Source: an uncultured Clostridia bacterium | GTDB taxonomy: Bacteria; Bacillota; Clostridia; Christensenellales; UBA1242 | Reading direction: 5' to 3' | Length of the DNA: 64,000 bases | NCBI GenBank assembly: GCA_937895935.1 | Contig: CALBKX010000024.1 | Span: forward strand, 62,001 to 126,000 | In this document: positions 1 through 9,978 of the stretch, piece after piece | Layout: each line of letters begins with the position of its first letter | How positions within the stretch are numbered: position 1 is the stretch's first letter | Position numbers and translations under genes: made by a program | Notes under the pieces: model-generated | The model's input: only the letters and a program-made list of their open reading frames with translations | Told to the model about the DNA's origin: nothing | Databases searched by the model: none

Positions 1-317
1 AAATATCTGAAAATGCAATCGCAGCAGTTGCAGGTTTTGCTACGCTTGATACTTATGGGGTTGTTGACCTTGTTTCAAAAAGTTTAAAAAGCACTATTGC
101 CAACTTATTCAAAAAACAACCTTATACCAAAGGTATAATAGTAAATATAAATAAAGATAATAGAATCTTCATCGACATATATTGCATTTTAAAATATGGC
201 ATTTCTATAAGTGCCATTGCAGAAAGTCTTAAGAAAACAATAAAATATACTGTTGAAGACTTTACTGGAATGATAGTGGACACAGTAAATGTCCACGTTG
301 TCGGTGTAAGAGTATAG
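1..317 (+). CDS. Asp23/Gls24 family protein (YloU-like), C-terminal part
   Basis: The reading frame is open from the window edge to a TAG at 315-317, and its start lies outside the window. The translation has the Asp23/Gls24 pattern: an N-terminal ISENAIAAVAG helix, a glycine-rich VDLVSK segment, a central hydrophobic strand region, and a closing VDTVNVHVVGVRV that is typical of the family's end. The family is soluble and is linked to the cell envelope or membrane in Gram-positives. It sits 9 bp before a FakA-like gene, the usual yloU-yloV order, so the two are probably co-transcribed. The exact role is not known from sequence. Confidence 0.85.
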   Translation, partial: ISENAIAAVAGFATLDTYGVVDLVSKSLKSTIANLFKKQPYTKGIIVNINKDNRIFIDIYCILKYGISISAIAESLKKTIKYTVEDFTGMIVDTVNVHVVGVRV

Positions 318-326
318 GAGTATATA

Positions 327-1961
327 ATGCAAAAATCAATAAACGGAGCATCCCTTCGTAAGATGTTTATAGGGGGTGTTGCGCTCTTAGATCAAAATAA
401 AAAATTAGTTGATGCTTTAAACGTTTTTCCTGTTCCAGATGGTGACACTGGTACAAATATGTTCTTAACTTTAAAATCAGCTATAACTGAAGTAAATAAT
501 TGTATTGGAAATGAAATCCCAGATTTATGTGAAGCCTTTTCAAAAGGCGCTTTAAGAGGAGCTAGAGGTAACTCTGGTGTTATTACATCACAAATTGTTA
601 AAGGTCTATGTTCTACACTTGCTAGCAGTAAAGAAATAAACACAAAATCTTTTGCAAAAGCTATAACCGAAGGTTGCAGAATTGCTTATAAAGCAGTAAC
701 AGTTCCAAAAGAAGGCACAATTTTAACTGTAATCCGCGTTATGAGTGAATCAGCAAATGAAATCGCTAAAAAAACTTCTGATATTGAAGAGTTTTTAAAA
801 CTTGTTATTGACAGAGGTGAAGATATTCTTCAGCAAACCCCTGAAATGTTGCCTGTTCTTAAAAAAGCAGGAGTAGTTGATGCTGGTGGTAGAGGCATTA
901 TTGTTGTCTTTACTGGTTTTTTGCGTGCTATTGCTGGTGAAGATTTTGACTATGTATTTGACGATAGTAAACCTGTTCAAACTGCCGATGATGTTATTGC
1001 TGATATTTCTAATTTAGCAGATATTGAATTTGGCTATTGCACAGAATATATGATTATTAATATGAACAAAAAGACCACCGAAGCAGATATTGATAAACTT
1101 CGCGAAAAACTTATGAAAATAGGTGATAGTGTTTTATGTTTAGGTGATTTAAACTTAGTTAAAGTACACGTTCATACTAACACTCCTAATATTGCTTTGG
1201 GCTACGCATTGGAACTTGGTGAATTGTATAACTTAAAAATAGAGAATATGCGTGAACAAAACAGAGAACTTAAAAAGAAAGCCATGGGTCAACAACAAGA
1301 ATTAAAAGAAAACGGAATGGTTTCTGTCGCACCAGGTAAAGGCATTGCTGATCTTATGAGAGATTTAACTGTTGACAATATTATTGAGGGCGGTCAAACA
1401 ATGAACCCAAGTGCAAACGATATTGCACAAGCAGCTGATAAAGTTCCAGCAAAAAATGTATTTGTGTTCCCTAACAACAAAAACATAATTTTGGCTAGCG
1501 AACAGGCTAAGGGTTTAACTGAAAAAAATTTAATTGTTATACCAACAAAAAGCGTTCCTGAAGGAATTTCAGCAGCTTTGGCATTTAACCCTGAAGCAAG
1601 TGTAGAAGAAAATACTCAAAATATGACTGACGCTATTTTATCGGTTAAATCTGCTTCAGTAACATATGCAGTTAGAGCAACACACGTTGACGGATTTGAC
1701 TTAAATGTTGGAGAAATAATTGGTCTTGATGATAAGTCTATTTTGTCTAAAGGTACAGCAATTGGCGATACTACAAAAGATTTGATTTCCAAATTAATAA
1801 ATGATATGACATCAACCATAACTTTATTTTATGGTGAAGATGTGAAACCAATTGAAGCAGAACTTTTACAACAAGAACTTTCTGAAAAATATCCTAATGT
1901 GGAGATTACTGCTATTTTTGGCGGACAACCAGTTTATTATTATGTAATTTCTTTAGAGTAA
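327..1961 (+). CDS. fakA: Fatty acid kinase subunit A-like protein (DAK/YloV family)
   Basis: A 544-residue protein of the YloV/FakA family. FakA is the ATP-binding kinase subunit that phosphorylates fatty acids held by a DegV-type FakB partner, feeding acyl-phosphate to phospholipid synthesis. The DhaL-type nucleotide domain is at the N-terminus, with the metal/ATP motif DGDTGTN at residues 38-44 and the GARGNSG loop near residue 77. A middle domain and the C-terminal domain follow, and the total length is normal for the family. A good AGGAG site precedes the ATG. No fakB/degV gene is in the window. Family identity is firm; the fatty-acid kinase role is inferred from characterised members. 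Confidence 0.88.
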   Translation: MQKSINGASLRKMFIGGVALLDQNKKLVDALNVFPVPDGDTGTNMFLTLKSAITEVNNCIGNEIPDLCEAFSKGALRGARGNSGVITSQIVKGLCSTLASSKEINTKSFAKAITEGCRIAYKAVTVPKEGTILTVIRVMSESANEIAKKTSDIEEFLKLVIDRGEDILQQTPEMLPVLKKAGVVDAGGRGIIVVFTGFLRAIAGEDFDYVFDDSKPVQTADDVIADISNLADIEFGYCTEYMIINMNKKTTEADIDKLREKLMKIGDSVLCLGDLNLVKVHVHTNTPNIALGYALELGELYNLKIENMREQNRELKKKAMGQQQELKENGMVSVAPGKGIADLMRDLTVDNIIEGGQTMNPSANDIAQAADKVPAKNVFVFPNNKNIILASEQAKGLTEKNLIVIPTKSVPEGISAALAFNPEASVEENTQNMTDAILSVKSASVTYAVRATHVDGFDLNVGEIIGLDDKSILSKGTAIGDTTKDLISKLINDMTSTITLFYGEDVKPIEAELLQQELSEKYPNVEITAIFGGQPVYYYVISLE

Positions 1962-2017
1962 ATAATTATATAAAATAATGAAATGTTAAAAAAATATGTT
2001 AAAAAAATATAGAGAAT

Positions 2018-2048
2018 AAAAGAAGAATGACATTATTCTTCTTTTTTT
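2018..2048 (+). terminator. Rho-independent terminator of the asp23-fakA operon
   Basis: Perfect 9-bp stem AAGAAGAAT / ATTCTTCTT with a 6-nt loop and a T-run, about 60 bp after the fakA stop codon. Confidence 0.85.
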
Positions 2049-2290
2049 CACATATTTATATGATAAAGCTTATTAAAAGCATATTGACTAATATTTTTAT
2101 ATAAGTTAACATTGTTAAACAAAAAAAAGAAAACTTCAAAATTTAGTTTGAATTTTGTGTTTTTGCAATTGCAAAATTAATTTTGATCTTTCTGTTTGAA
2201 AATTAGTTGCTGGCATACAGTTAAATGTTGCTTGCCGACATCTTCAAAATTACAATTAACATACTAATTAAAAAGGAGGATACAAGTTAA
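2049..2290 (+). promoter_or_regulatory. Structured AT-rich leader before the 126-aa gene
   Basis: No gene is seen here. The stretch holds a terminator-like hairpin at about 2130-2166 (arms CAAAATT / AATTTTG plus an outer AAAAC / GTTTT pair, then a T-run), overlapped by a perfect 16-bp palindrome TTTTGCAATTGCAAAA at 2161-2176. The decamer CTTCAAAATT occurs twice in direct orientation (2134 and 2242). A strong AGGAGG lies at 2275-2280, about 10 nt before the ATG. This could be a regulated leader, but no known riboswitch class is recognised. Confidence 0.35.
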
Positions 2291-2671
2291 ATGTTTAATG
2301 AATTTAGATACTTTGCAAAAGGATTAGTGGGCGACAACTACCGATTTTCAGAGAAAGAAATGGATAAATTATGTTTTATAAGTAGGAATAATGGAATTTT
2401 TTATGAACTGGCTTTTTATGTTATACCAAAAAGTATAAACAAATATAATGAAGTGAAATTTGTTTCAAATGAGGATAGTGTTCCTGTTACAAGAGTTAAT
2501 GAAATAGACAAAAGTTCTGTCCTATTTCAAAAATTAGAGTTTTATAAAAATAAATTTATAAACTTAAATGCTACGCCAACTTATCGAGAATTAAAATTAT
2601 TTAATGAAAAGTTGATTAATTATCAACACGATTTAAATAAAATTGATAAAATTTATCAACTAACAAAATAA
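2291..2671 (+). CDS. Hypothetical protein, 126 aa
   Basis: Not recognised. The product is a small soluble protein rich in Lys, Asn, Tyr and Phe, without a signal peptide or membrane segment. The N-terminal half looks like mixed alpha/beta, and the C-terminal third (about residues 75-126) is predicted by eye to be helical. A strong AGGAGG Shine-Dalgarno site and hairpin terminators on both sides suggest a single-gene transcript. Codon use is AT-rich like the neighbours, with no sign of recent transfer. Confidence 0.6.
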   Translation: MFNEFRYFAKGLVGDNYRFSEKEMDKLCFISRNNGIFYELAFYVIPKSINKYNEVKFVSNEDSVPVTRVNEIDKSSVLFQKLEFYKNKFINLNATPTYRELKLFNEKLINYQHDLNKIDKIYQLTK

Positions 2672-2715
2672 TTAATGTTTATTTAAATTTAATTAAAAAA
2701 AATTTTTAATACTTT

Positions 2716-2785
2716 AAAACAAGCAAAACTTTGTATTGCATCACTTTTTTAAGTTGTACACAGTTTTGTCTTGTTTTTTTTACAG
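2716..2785 (+). terminator. Rho-independent terminator
   Basis: Long hairpin with a 5' arm running AAAACAAG then CAAAACT and a 3' arm AGTTTTG, one bulged T, then CTTGTTTT, followed by a T-tract. It lies 45 bp after the 126-aa gene. Confidence 0.8.
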
Positions 2786-3013
2786 AAATATATAAAAAAA
2801 GAGTATCGAAAATTTTTTTAATTTTTAATTATGTTTTATTTTCTACTTTTGAATTTTAAGATTCTGTTTTATTATAAAAAATTATTATATGTAGAATAAA
2901 AAGTCAAAAAATACAAATTTCTAATTAAAATTTTATTTATTTAATAAAATATTTGCTAAATTAATACAAAATGTGTAAACTTTAAAAGTATTTTAAAAGG
3001 AGATAAAATTTTA
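2786..3013 (+). promoter_or_regulatory. Non-coding AT-rich region upstream of ppdK
   Basis: About 230 bp without a gene, very rich in A and T. A small hairpin (ATTTTATT / AATAAAAT) lies near 2931-2951. The ppdK promoter must be here, but no single -35/-10 pair stands out. AAGGAG at about 2997-3002 is the ribosome-binding site, roughly 11 nt before the ATG. Confidence 0.4.
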
Positions 3014-5647
3014 ATGGCAAAAAAATACGTTTATTTGTTTACAGAAGGCAATGCTTCAATGCGTGAACTTCTTGGCGGTAAAGGTGCAAATTTAGCTGAA
3101 ATGACAAATCTTGGGTTACCAGTACCACAAGGTTTTACTATTTCAACAGAAGCTTGTACTAAATATTATGAAGATGGCCGTCAAATCAATCCAGATATTC
3201 AAGCACAAATTCTTGAATATATCGCTAAAATGGAAGAAATCACAGGTAAAAAATTTGGTGATGAAGAAAATCCTTTATTAGTTTCAGTTCGTAGCGGTGC
3301 TAGAGCTTCTATGCCTGGTATGATGGATACTATATTAAACTTAGGATTAAATGAAAAAGTAGTTAATGTTATAGCTAAAAAATCAGGTAATCCTCGTTGG
3401 GCTTGGGACTGTTATAGACGTTTTATTCAAATGTATTCAGATGTTGTTATGGAAGTAGGTAAAAAATATTTTGAACAACTTATTGACCAAATGAAAGAAC
3501 GTAAAGGTGTGGTTCAAGATGTTGAACTTACAGCTGATGATTTAGCAGAACTTGCAAGAGAGTTTAAAGCAGAATATAAAGATAAAATAGGTGAAGATTT
3601 CCCTGATGACCCTAAAGAACAATTGTTTGGAGCTATTAAAGCTGTGTTCCGTTCTTGGGATAATCCTAGAGCAAACTATTATAGAATGCAAAATGACATT
3701 CCTTATTCTTGGGGAACAGCGGTTAATGTTCAAATGATGGCTTTTGGTAATATGGGTGAAACTTCTGGAACAGGTGTTGCATTTACACGTGACCCAGCAA
3801 CTGGTGAAAAGAAACTTATGGGTGAATTTTTAATGAACGCTCAAGGTGAAGACGTTGTTGCGGGTGTTAGAACTCCAATGCCTATTGCAAAAATGGAAGA
3901 AGTTATGCCAGAGGTGTTTGAACAATTTAAACATATTTGTAAAACTCTTGAAGGTCATTATAGAGATATGCAAGATATGGAATTTACTATTGAAGATAAA
4001 AAATTGTATATGTTGCAAACTAGAAATGGTAAACGTACAGCAAGAGCTGCAATAAAAATTGCTTGTGACTTAGTGGATGAAGGTATGATTACTGAAAAAG
4101 AAGCAATTATGCAAATCGATCCAAAAAGTTTAGATTCTTTATTGCATCCTCAATTTGATGCAAAAGCGTTAAAAAGTGCAGAACCTATTGCTCAAGCGTT
4201 AGCCGCTTCTCCGGGTGCCGCTTGTGGTAGTATTGTATTTACTGCTGAAGACGCAGTAAAGGCTGGCAAAAATAAACAAAAAGTTGTTTTAGTTCGTCTT
4301 GAAACTTCGCCTGAAGATATTGAAGGTATGCATTATGCACAAGGCATTTTGACTGTTAGAGGCGGTATGACATCTCACGCTGCAGTTGTTGCACGTGGTA
4401 TGGGAACTTGCTGTGTTTCAGGATGTGGCGATATAAAAATGGATGAAGAAAATAAATGTTTTACACTACATGGCAAAACATTTAAAGAAGGTGACATAAT
4501 TTCTCTTGATGGTTCAACAGGAAAAATTTATGATCAAGCAATTAGCACTGTTCCTGCTAACACCAATGATGGTGAGTTTGGTAGAATTATGGCTTGGGCT
4601 AATAAATATAAAGCATTGTCTGTTAGAACTAATGCAGATACTCCTAAAGACGCTCATCAAGCTTTCGAGTTTGGTGCGGAAGGTATTGGTCTTTGCAGAA
4701 CTGAGCATATGTTCTTTGAACCAGATAGAATTGCAGCGATAAGAGAAATGATTTGTTCTGATACAGTTGAACAACGTGAGGCTGCACTTGCAAAACTTGA
4801 ACCAATGCAACAAGGTGATTTTGAAAAACTTTATGAGGAAGCTCAAGGTGCTCCAGTTAACATCCGTTTCTTGGATCCACCTCTTCATGAATTCGTTCCA
4901 ACTGAAGAAGCGGATATAAAATTGCTTGCTGACTCACAAGGAAAAACAGTTGAAGAAGTTAAACAAATCATCGCTTCTTTACATGAATTTAACCCAATGA
5001 TGGGACATCGTGGTTGCCGACTTGCAGTCACTTTCCCTGAAATTGCAAAAATGCAAACTACTGCAGTAATAAAAGCTGCTATAGAAGTGAACGCAAGACA
5101 TAATGACTTTAAAACCACTCCTGAAATTATGATCCCACTTGTAGGCGAAGCAAAAGAATTAGCTTTTGTTAAAAAAATTGTATGTGAAACTGCTGATAAG
5201 TTGATTAAAGAAGCAGGAGTACAAATGTCATACAAAGTTGGTACTATGATTGAAATTCCAAGAGCTGCACTTCTAGCTGATGAAATTGCAAAAGAAGCAG
5301 AATATTTCTCTTTTGGTACAAATGATTTAACTCAAATGACTTTTGGATTTAGCCGTGATGATGCTGGTAAATTCTTAGGTTCATATTATCAAAACAAAAT
5401 TTATGAATTTGATCCATTTGCTCGTTTAGATACAAAAGGTGTTGGTAAATTGGTAGATATGGCATCTCGCCTTGGTAAACAAACAAGACCAGATATCATT
5501 TTAGGAATTTGTGGTGAACATGGTGGCGACCCTTCATCAATTGAATTCTGTCATAAAACAGGCTTGACTTATGTTTCTTGTTCGCCTTTCCGTGTGCCTA
5601 TTGCGCGTTTGGCCGCTGCACAAGCAAACATTAAATTCCCTAGGTAA
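3014..5647 (+). CDS. ppdK: Pyruvate, phosphate dikinase
   Basis: An 877-residue enzyme interconverting pyruvate + ATP + Pi with PEP + AMP + PPi. In anaerobic bacteria it often runs in the glycolytic direction with PPi. The N-terminus (GGKGANLAEM) is the ATP-grasp domain. The phosphohistidine motif GGMTSHAAVVARG is near residue 455, and the C-terminal PEP/pyruvate barrel ends with GICGEHGGDP near residue 833, holding the catalytic Cys. The length is normal. Neighbours are unrelated, so it is probably transcribed alone, with an unusual structured RNA region directly after the stop codon. Confidence 0.97.
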   Translation: MAKKYVYLFTEGNASMRELLGGKGANLAEMTNLGLPVPQGFTISTEACTKYYEDGRQINPDIQAQILEYIAKMEEITGKKFGDEENPLLVSVRSGARASMPGMMDTILNLGLNEKVVNVIAKKSGNPRWAWDCYRRFIQMYSDVVMEVGKKYFEQLIDQMKERKGVVQDVELTADDLAELAREFKAEYKDKIGEDFPDDPKEQLFGAIKAVFRSWDNPRANYYRMQNDIPYSWGTAVNVQMMAFGNMGETSGTGVAFTRDPATGEKKLMGEFLMNAQGEDVVAGVRTPMPIAKMEEVMPEVFEQFKHICKTLEGHYRDMQDMEFTIEDKKLYMLQTRNGKRTARAAIKIACDLVDEGMITEKEAIMQIDPKSLDSLLHPQFDAKALKSAEPIAQALAASPGAACGSIVFTAEDAVKAGKNKQKVVLVRLETSPEDIEGMHYAQGILTVRGGMTSHAAVVARGMGTCCVSGCGDIKMDEENKCFTLHGKTFKEGDIISLDGSTGKIYDQAISTVPANTNDGEFGRIMAWANKYKALSVRTNADTPKDAHQAFEFGAEGIGLCRTEHMFFEPDRIAAIREMICSDTVEQREAALAKLEPMQQGDFEKLYEEAQGAPVNIRFLDPPLHEFVPTEEADIKLLADSQGKTVEEVKQIIASLHEFNPMMGHRGCRLAVTFPEIAKMQTTAVIKAAIEVNARHNDFKTTPEIMIPLVGEAKELAFVKKIVCETADKLIKEAGVQMSYKVGTMIEIPRAALLADEIAKEAEYFSFGTNDLTQMTFGFSRDDAGKFLGSYYQNKIYEFDPFARLDTKGVGKLVDMASRLGKQTRPDIILGICGEHGGDPSSIEFCHKTGLTYVSCSPFRVPIARLAAAQANIKFPR

Positions 5648-5649
5648 AC

Positions 5650-5772
5650 TATCGGAAGTAAAATTTTGCTAACACAAAATTTTTTGAGTTGATTGATATG
5701 CAACTCGTTCGCTAACTCTCACACTTCCGATATTATTTTAAACAAACGGATATCGGAATTTAAATTGAGAGT
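5650..5772 (+). ncRNA. Candidate structured RNA after ppdK with alternative hairpins
   Basis: Starting 2 nt after the ppdK stop, the sequence can fold as a three-way junction. The outer stem TATCGGAAGT (5650-5659) pairs with ACTTCCGATA (5723-5732). It encloses a 9-bp hairpin (5660-5668/5675-5683) and a 6-bp hairpin (5686-5691/5701-5706). A competing fold pairs TTCCGATAT (5725-5733) with ATATCGGAA (5750-5758) and extends with ACTCTCA (5715-5721) to TGAGAGT (5766-5772). The strand at 5723-5733 cannot join both. No gene follows on the same strand before a terminator at 5811, so this is a 3'UTR or a small RNA rather than an ordinary riboswitch leader. No known family is recognised. Confidence 0.4.
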
Positions 5773-5810
5773 AGTGTGGAAAGTGTTTTGCAATTATCTT
5801 TTAAAAAAAT

Positions 5811-5848
5811 AAGACAAAATCGGTTGTTATGATTTTGCCTTGTTTTTT
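5811..5848 (+). terminator. Bidirectional rho-independent terminator
   Basis: Arms AAGACAAAATC / GATTTTGCCTT (one A-C mismatch) with a T-run on the right and an A-run on the left. It can therefore end both the ppdK transcript and the minus-strand gene whose stop is at 5953. Confidence 0.8.
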
Positions 5849-5952
5849 TAATTTAATAAAATTTTACTGTTTATTTGTAAACACTGAAGACTTTTTCCCA
5901 AGAAAAACTATAGAATGCAAATGAATTTTGCAGTTAACAAATAGTTTATCTA

Positions 5953-6429
5953 TTATCTTTCAAGTTCACTATCATTTTTTGTGATATTTTTTGTTTCTCT
6001 TTTTGAAGATAAGGTTTTTAATTTAGATATTCTAACTTTGTTAATTTCAGCGATTTGACCATGTTTTTTATCAATGCTTGCTCTCAAACTATCTAATTTG
6101 GTATCTAAAACAATAATTTCATTGTTTAATTTTTCAATTTTTTTATCATATTTTTTATTTTTTACAATTGTTGATACAACACCAGCACTTCCTAAACCTA
6201 AAATAGATGCACCAGTAATAATAAAAGGTAATGAAGCAGGATTTAATGCAAAAATTATTAAAGATGATAAAACAGCACAAGCACTAAAAACGCTATATTG
6301 AATTAAATTCATTTTTTCATTTCTAATTTTTGAATGTTCAATCCTTAAATTTTTAACTTTATTTTTTGTATTAATCATTTCTTTGGATATATCTGTTAAT
6401 TCATTTTCACACATTTCTAATGTTTTCAT
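5953..6429 (-). CDS. Hypothetical two-helix membrane protein with coiled-coil flanks
   Basis: Not recognised as a known family. The ATG at 6429 (158 aa) is chosen because AGGAG lies about 7 nt upstream; the longer frame to 6465 starts inside the promoter. Residues 1-45 are charged and heptad-like (KMIN..KNKVKNLRIEH..), residues about 45-85 form two hydrophobic helices split by a Pro/Gly turn, and the rest is again a charged coiled coil ending in a basic/acidic tail. The outline suggests a membrane-anchored coiled-coil hairpin with both ends in the cytoplasm. It is a single-gene unit with its own promoter and a shared terminator. Confidence 0.6.
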   Translation of the reverse strand: MKTLEMCENELTDISKEMINTKNKVKNLRIEHSKIRNEKMNLIQYSVFSACAVLSSLIIFALNPASLPFIITGASILGLGSAGVVSTIVKNKKYDKKIEKLNNEIIVLDTKLDSLRASIDKKHGQIAEINKVRISKLKTLSSKRETKNITKNDSELER

Positions 6430-6455
6430 TTTTTTACTCCTAATTAATGTAAGAT

Positions 6456-6484
6456 AATATATCATAAGAGAGAAGACGCGTCAA
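6456..6484 (-). promoter_or_regulatory. Sigma-A-type promoter of the coiled-coil membrane protein gene
   Basis: On the minus strand TTGACG (6484-6479), a 17-bp spacer and TATATT (6461-6456). The -35 box overlaps an 8-bp palindrome GACGCGTC (6475-6482), GC-rich against this background and possibly an operator. Confidence 0.6.
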
Positions 6485-6657
6485 TAGGACAAGTATTTTG
6501 TTAGATTGAAAAAACTTTAGTTTTTAGAAGAAGTTTTGAACTAGACTTAGAACTGGAGCGTTTTTAAAAAAAGCAAAATAAATAAGTACATGTAAATGAT
6601 TTAAAGTTTTGTTTAAATATTTTAATCTTAAAAATTATATAATATTAATCCTGTCAA

Positions 6658-6690
6658 CAAAAAACAAGGCAAAAGTGACTTTTTGCCTCG
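6658..6690 (-). terminator. Rho-independent terminator of the 224-aa minus-strand gene
   Basis: Arms AGGCAAAA (6667-6674) and TTTTGCCT (6681-6688), with a U-run on the minus strand, 30 bp beyond the stop codon at 6720. It belongs to the recurrent AAGGCAAAA-type terminators of this window. Confidence 0.75.
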
Positions 6691-6719
6691 CTTTTAAGTT
6701 GTTGAAATTTAGATTTTTA

Positions 6720-7394
6720 TTAGTTATTTGTAGTTATGTTAATATTCCCGGGTCTTAATGAAGTAGGGAAAATTGGTTGTTCAAAAATTCCTGGGCAAAT
6801 GTTTGCTTCCCCAACTTGAACAGGTGGAATAACTGGATAACCATAACTTGGTATCAATAAAATAACTTTTGACAATACTTTTATTATGATTTGCAAGCAG
6901 CCTGTTACAGTAAATGTATTTTCAGCTGTGTATGTTCCTATTTGACTTCTAAATTGTGCACTAACTTCAATCCTTATAGGATTTAAAGAAGGTTGTGGAA
7001 CATAAAGCATTGCATTTATAGGATAGGTAATTGATGATGTTGCAGTTCCTAACACGCCAGTTGCATCTCTGTAAGTTACTATAACTGGTATAATCACAGT
7101 TCCAGTTACTGTTGCAAAATTTGGTCTGTCAGTTAACCTAGTAATAACAACATCGCTTATAGTTGCCGGATTGGCTGGATCTGATTCAGTTGAAATATAG
7201 GTAAGTGGCAATGTTGGGTTTGCTGGATTATAGTTGGCCGTAGTTAATACAATCCCTGTTTCTGTTGTCTGAAGCAGTGCTGCATCAAAAACTTTATCCG
7301 TTTCAATTAAAACTTTTTCACATAATCCTTGTGTTGGGTTTCCGCAAATAGGTCCTGGGCGGTTTGGATTATTATTGTTTATAAAAAAAGACAT
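6720..7394 (-). CDS. Hypothetical Thr/Pro/Ile-rich protein, possibly spore-surface related
   Basis: A 224-residue protein with a short Asn/Pro-rich N-terminus (NNNNPNRPGP) followed by GLCEKVLIETDKVFDAAL, then a beta-rich Thr/Val/Pro body and few charged residues. There is no signal peptide. I recall short Cys-(x)-KV..VYD/VFD openings from clostridial spore-associated proteins of unknown function, but this is a weak resemblance. A good GGAGG site precedes the ATG. The upstream sequence fits a late-sporulation promoter (separate entry), which is the main reason for suggesting a spore-surface role. It could equally be another extracellular structural protein. Confidence 0.55.
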   Translation of the reverse strand: MSFFINNNNPNRPGPICGNPTQGLCEKVLIETDKVFDAALLQTTETGIVLTTANYNPANPTLPLTYISTESDPANPATISDVVITRLTDRPNFATVTGTVIIPVIVTYRDATGVLGTATSSITYPINAMLYVPQPSLNPIRIEVSAQFRSQIGTYTAENTFTVTGCLQIIIKVLSKVILLIPSYGYPVIPPVQVGEANICPGIFEQPIFPTSLRPGNINITTNN

Positions 7395-7427
7395 AATTTT
7401 TACCTCCGAATATGTAAATTACATTAT

Positions 7428-7453
7428 TACACTATGATTAAAACTGTAAAAGT
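7428..7453 (-). promoter_or_regulatory. Possible sigma-K/sigma-E-like promoter
   Basis: On the minus strand an AC dinucleotide (7453-7452) is followed after 15 nt by CATAGTGTA (7436-7428), matching the Bacillus/Clostridium late mother-cell pattern AC-N(15-17)-CATAnnnTA. The start codon lies about 30 nt downstream. Chance matches are plausible in such AT-rich DNA. Confidence 0.35.
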
Positions 7454-7515
7454 GTTAAAAATGTTTTGTTTTTTTTAAAAATATGTTAGACTACTAAATA
7501 AATAGGGGAGTGAAT

Positions 7516-7944
7516 ATGATTATTCTTGCGTGCGACCATGCTGGTTACAACTTAAAAGAACAAATTAAAGAATTTTTTAATAAAGAAAATATAACGACAA
7601 TTGACGTGGGGACTTATTCAACGGATAGTGTCGATTATCCTGACTACGCAAAGGCTGGCAATCAAAAAGTTCTTGAAAATGCTAATAATGTTGGGATTTA
7701 TATTTGTGGAACAGGCATTGGAATGAGTATTGCTGCAAATAAAGACCCTAAAATTAGGGCAGCCTTATGTTTGAATACTAATTTTGCTTCACTTGCACGT
7801 AAACACAACAATGCAAATGTATTAGTTTTACCTGGCAGATATATTAATAAACAAAAAGCAATAAGAATTATTAAAGTATTTTTAACTACAAATTTTGAAG
7901 GTGGTAGACATTCAAGACGTGTTAAAAAATTAAAGGAGGTATAA
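7516..7944 (+). CDS. rpiB: Ribose-5-phosphate isomerase B
   Basis: A 142-residue RpiB/LacAB-type isomerase of the pentose phosphate pathway that interconverts ribose-5-P and ribulose-5-P. The sequence begins MIILACDHAG, the sugar-phosphate binding loop. The catalytic Cys64 sits in ICGTGIGM, and RKHNNANVL supplies the conserved His/Asn. The ATG at 7516 is preferred over an in-frame GTG at 7510 because AGGGGAG (7504-7510) is then spaced 5 nt. The next two genes follow at 5 bp and 1 bp, so rpiB leads a small operon ending in gap. Confidence 0.95.
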   Translation: MIILACDHAGYNLKEQIKEFFNKENITTIDVGTYSTDSVDYPDYAKAGNQKVLENANNVGIYICGTGIGMSIAANKDPKIRAALCLNTNFASLARKHNNANVLVLPGRYINKQKAIRIIKVFLTTNFEGGRHSRRVKKLKEV

Positions 7945-7949
7945 CAAAT

Positions 7950-9729
<1,780 letters not shown>

Positions 9730-9753
9730 AGCATTTATTAAATTTTGATTTAG

Positions 9754-9790
9754 AGCCATTAAGAAATTTATCTTTATGGCTTTTTTATTG
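9754..9790 (+). terminator. Rho-independent terminator after gap
   Basis: Stem AGCCATTAAGA / TCTTTATGGCT (one T-T mismatch), 6-nt loop, then a T-run. Confidence 0.85.
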
Positions 9791-9884
9791 TTTTTTCTTG
9801 AATTATTATAGAGTTTTTTAAATTATCAAAGGAAAATCTATAAATGAAAGTTAAAAAATATTTTTCTTATTACTTAAAAATCGT

Positions 9885-9938
9885 TTGACAATTGAATAAA
9901 TGTTCAACTATAATAAGAACAATTGAATAATCGTTCAA
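9885..9938 (+). promoter_or_regulatory. Promoter with two SmtB/CadC-type operators
   Basis: TTGACA (9885-9890), an 18-bp spacer and TATAAT (9909-9914). The spacer is filled by TTGAATAAATGTTCAA (9892-9907). A second copy, TTGAATAATCGTTCAA, lies at 9923-9938 over the likely transcription start. Both follow the TGAA-N6-TTCA core known for ArsR/SmtB-family metal sensors. Their centres are 31 bp apart, about three helical turns, so two dimers could sit on one face. The repressor gene starts 40 bp downstream, indicating autoregulation. Confidence 0.85.
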
Positions 9939-9978
9939 CTATTTTTTAAAATATCATATAATACAAAAGGAGTAAATT

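Noticed and set aside
4514..4888. 124-codon minus-strand open frame inside ppdK
   Set aside because: Antisense shadow of a highly conserved gene; no ribosome site or protein-like composition.
6795..6806. GCAAATGTTTGC, resembling the LexA box
   Set aside because: It is inside the coding part of the 224-aa gene, far from any promoter; likely chance.
7510..7515. GTG start for rpiB
   Set aside because: The GTG overlaps the end of the AGGGGAG ribosome site; ATG at 7516 has proper spacing and the family's N-terminus.
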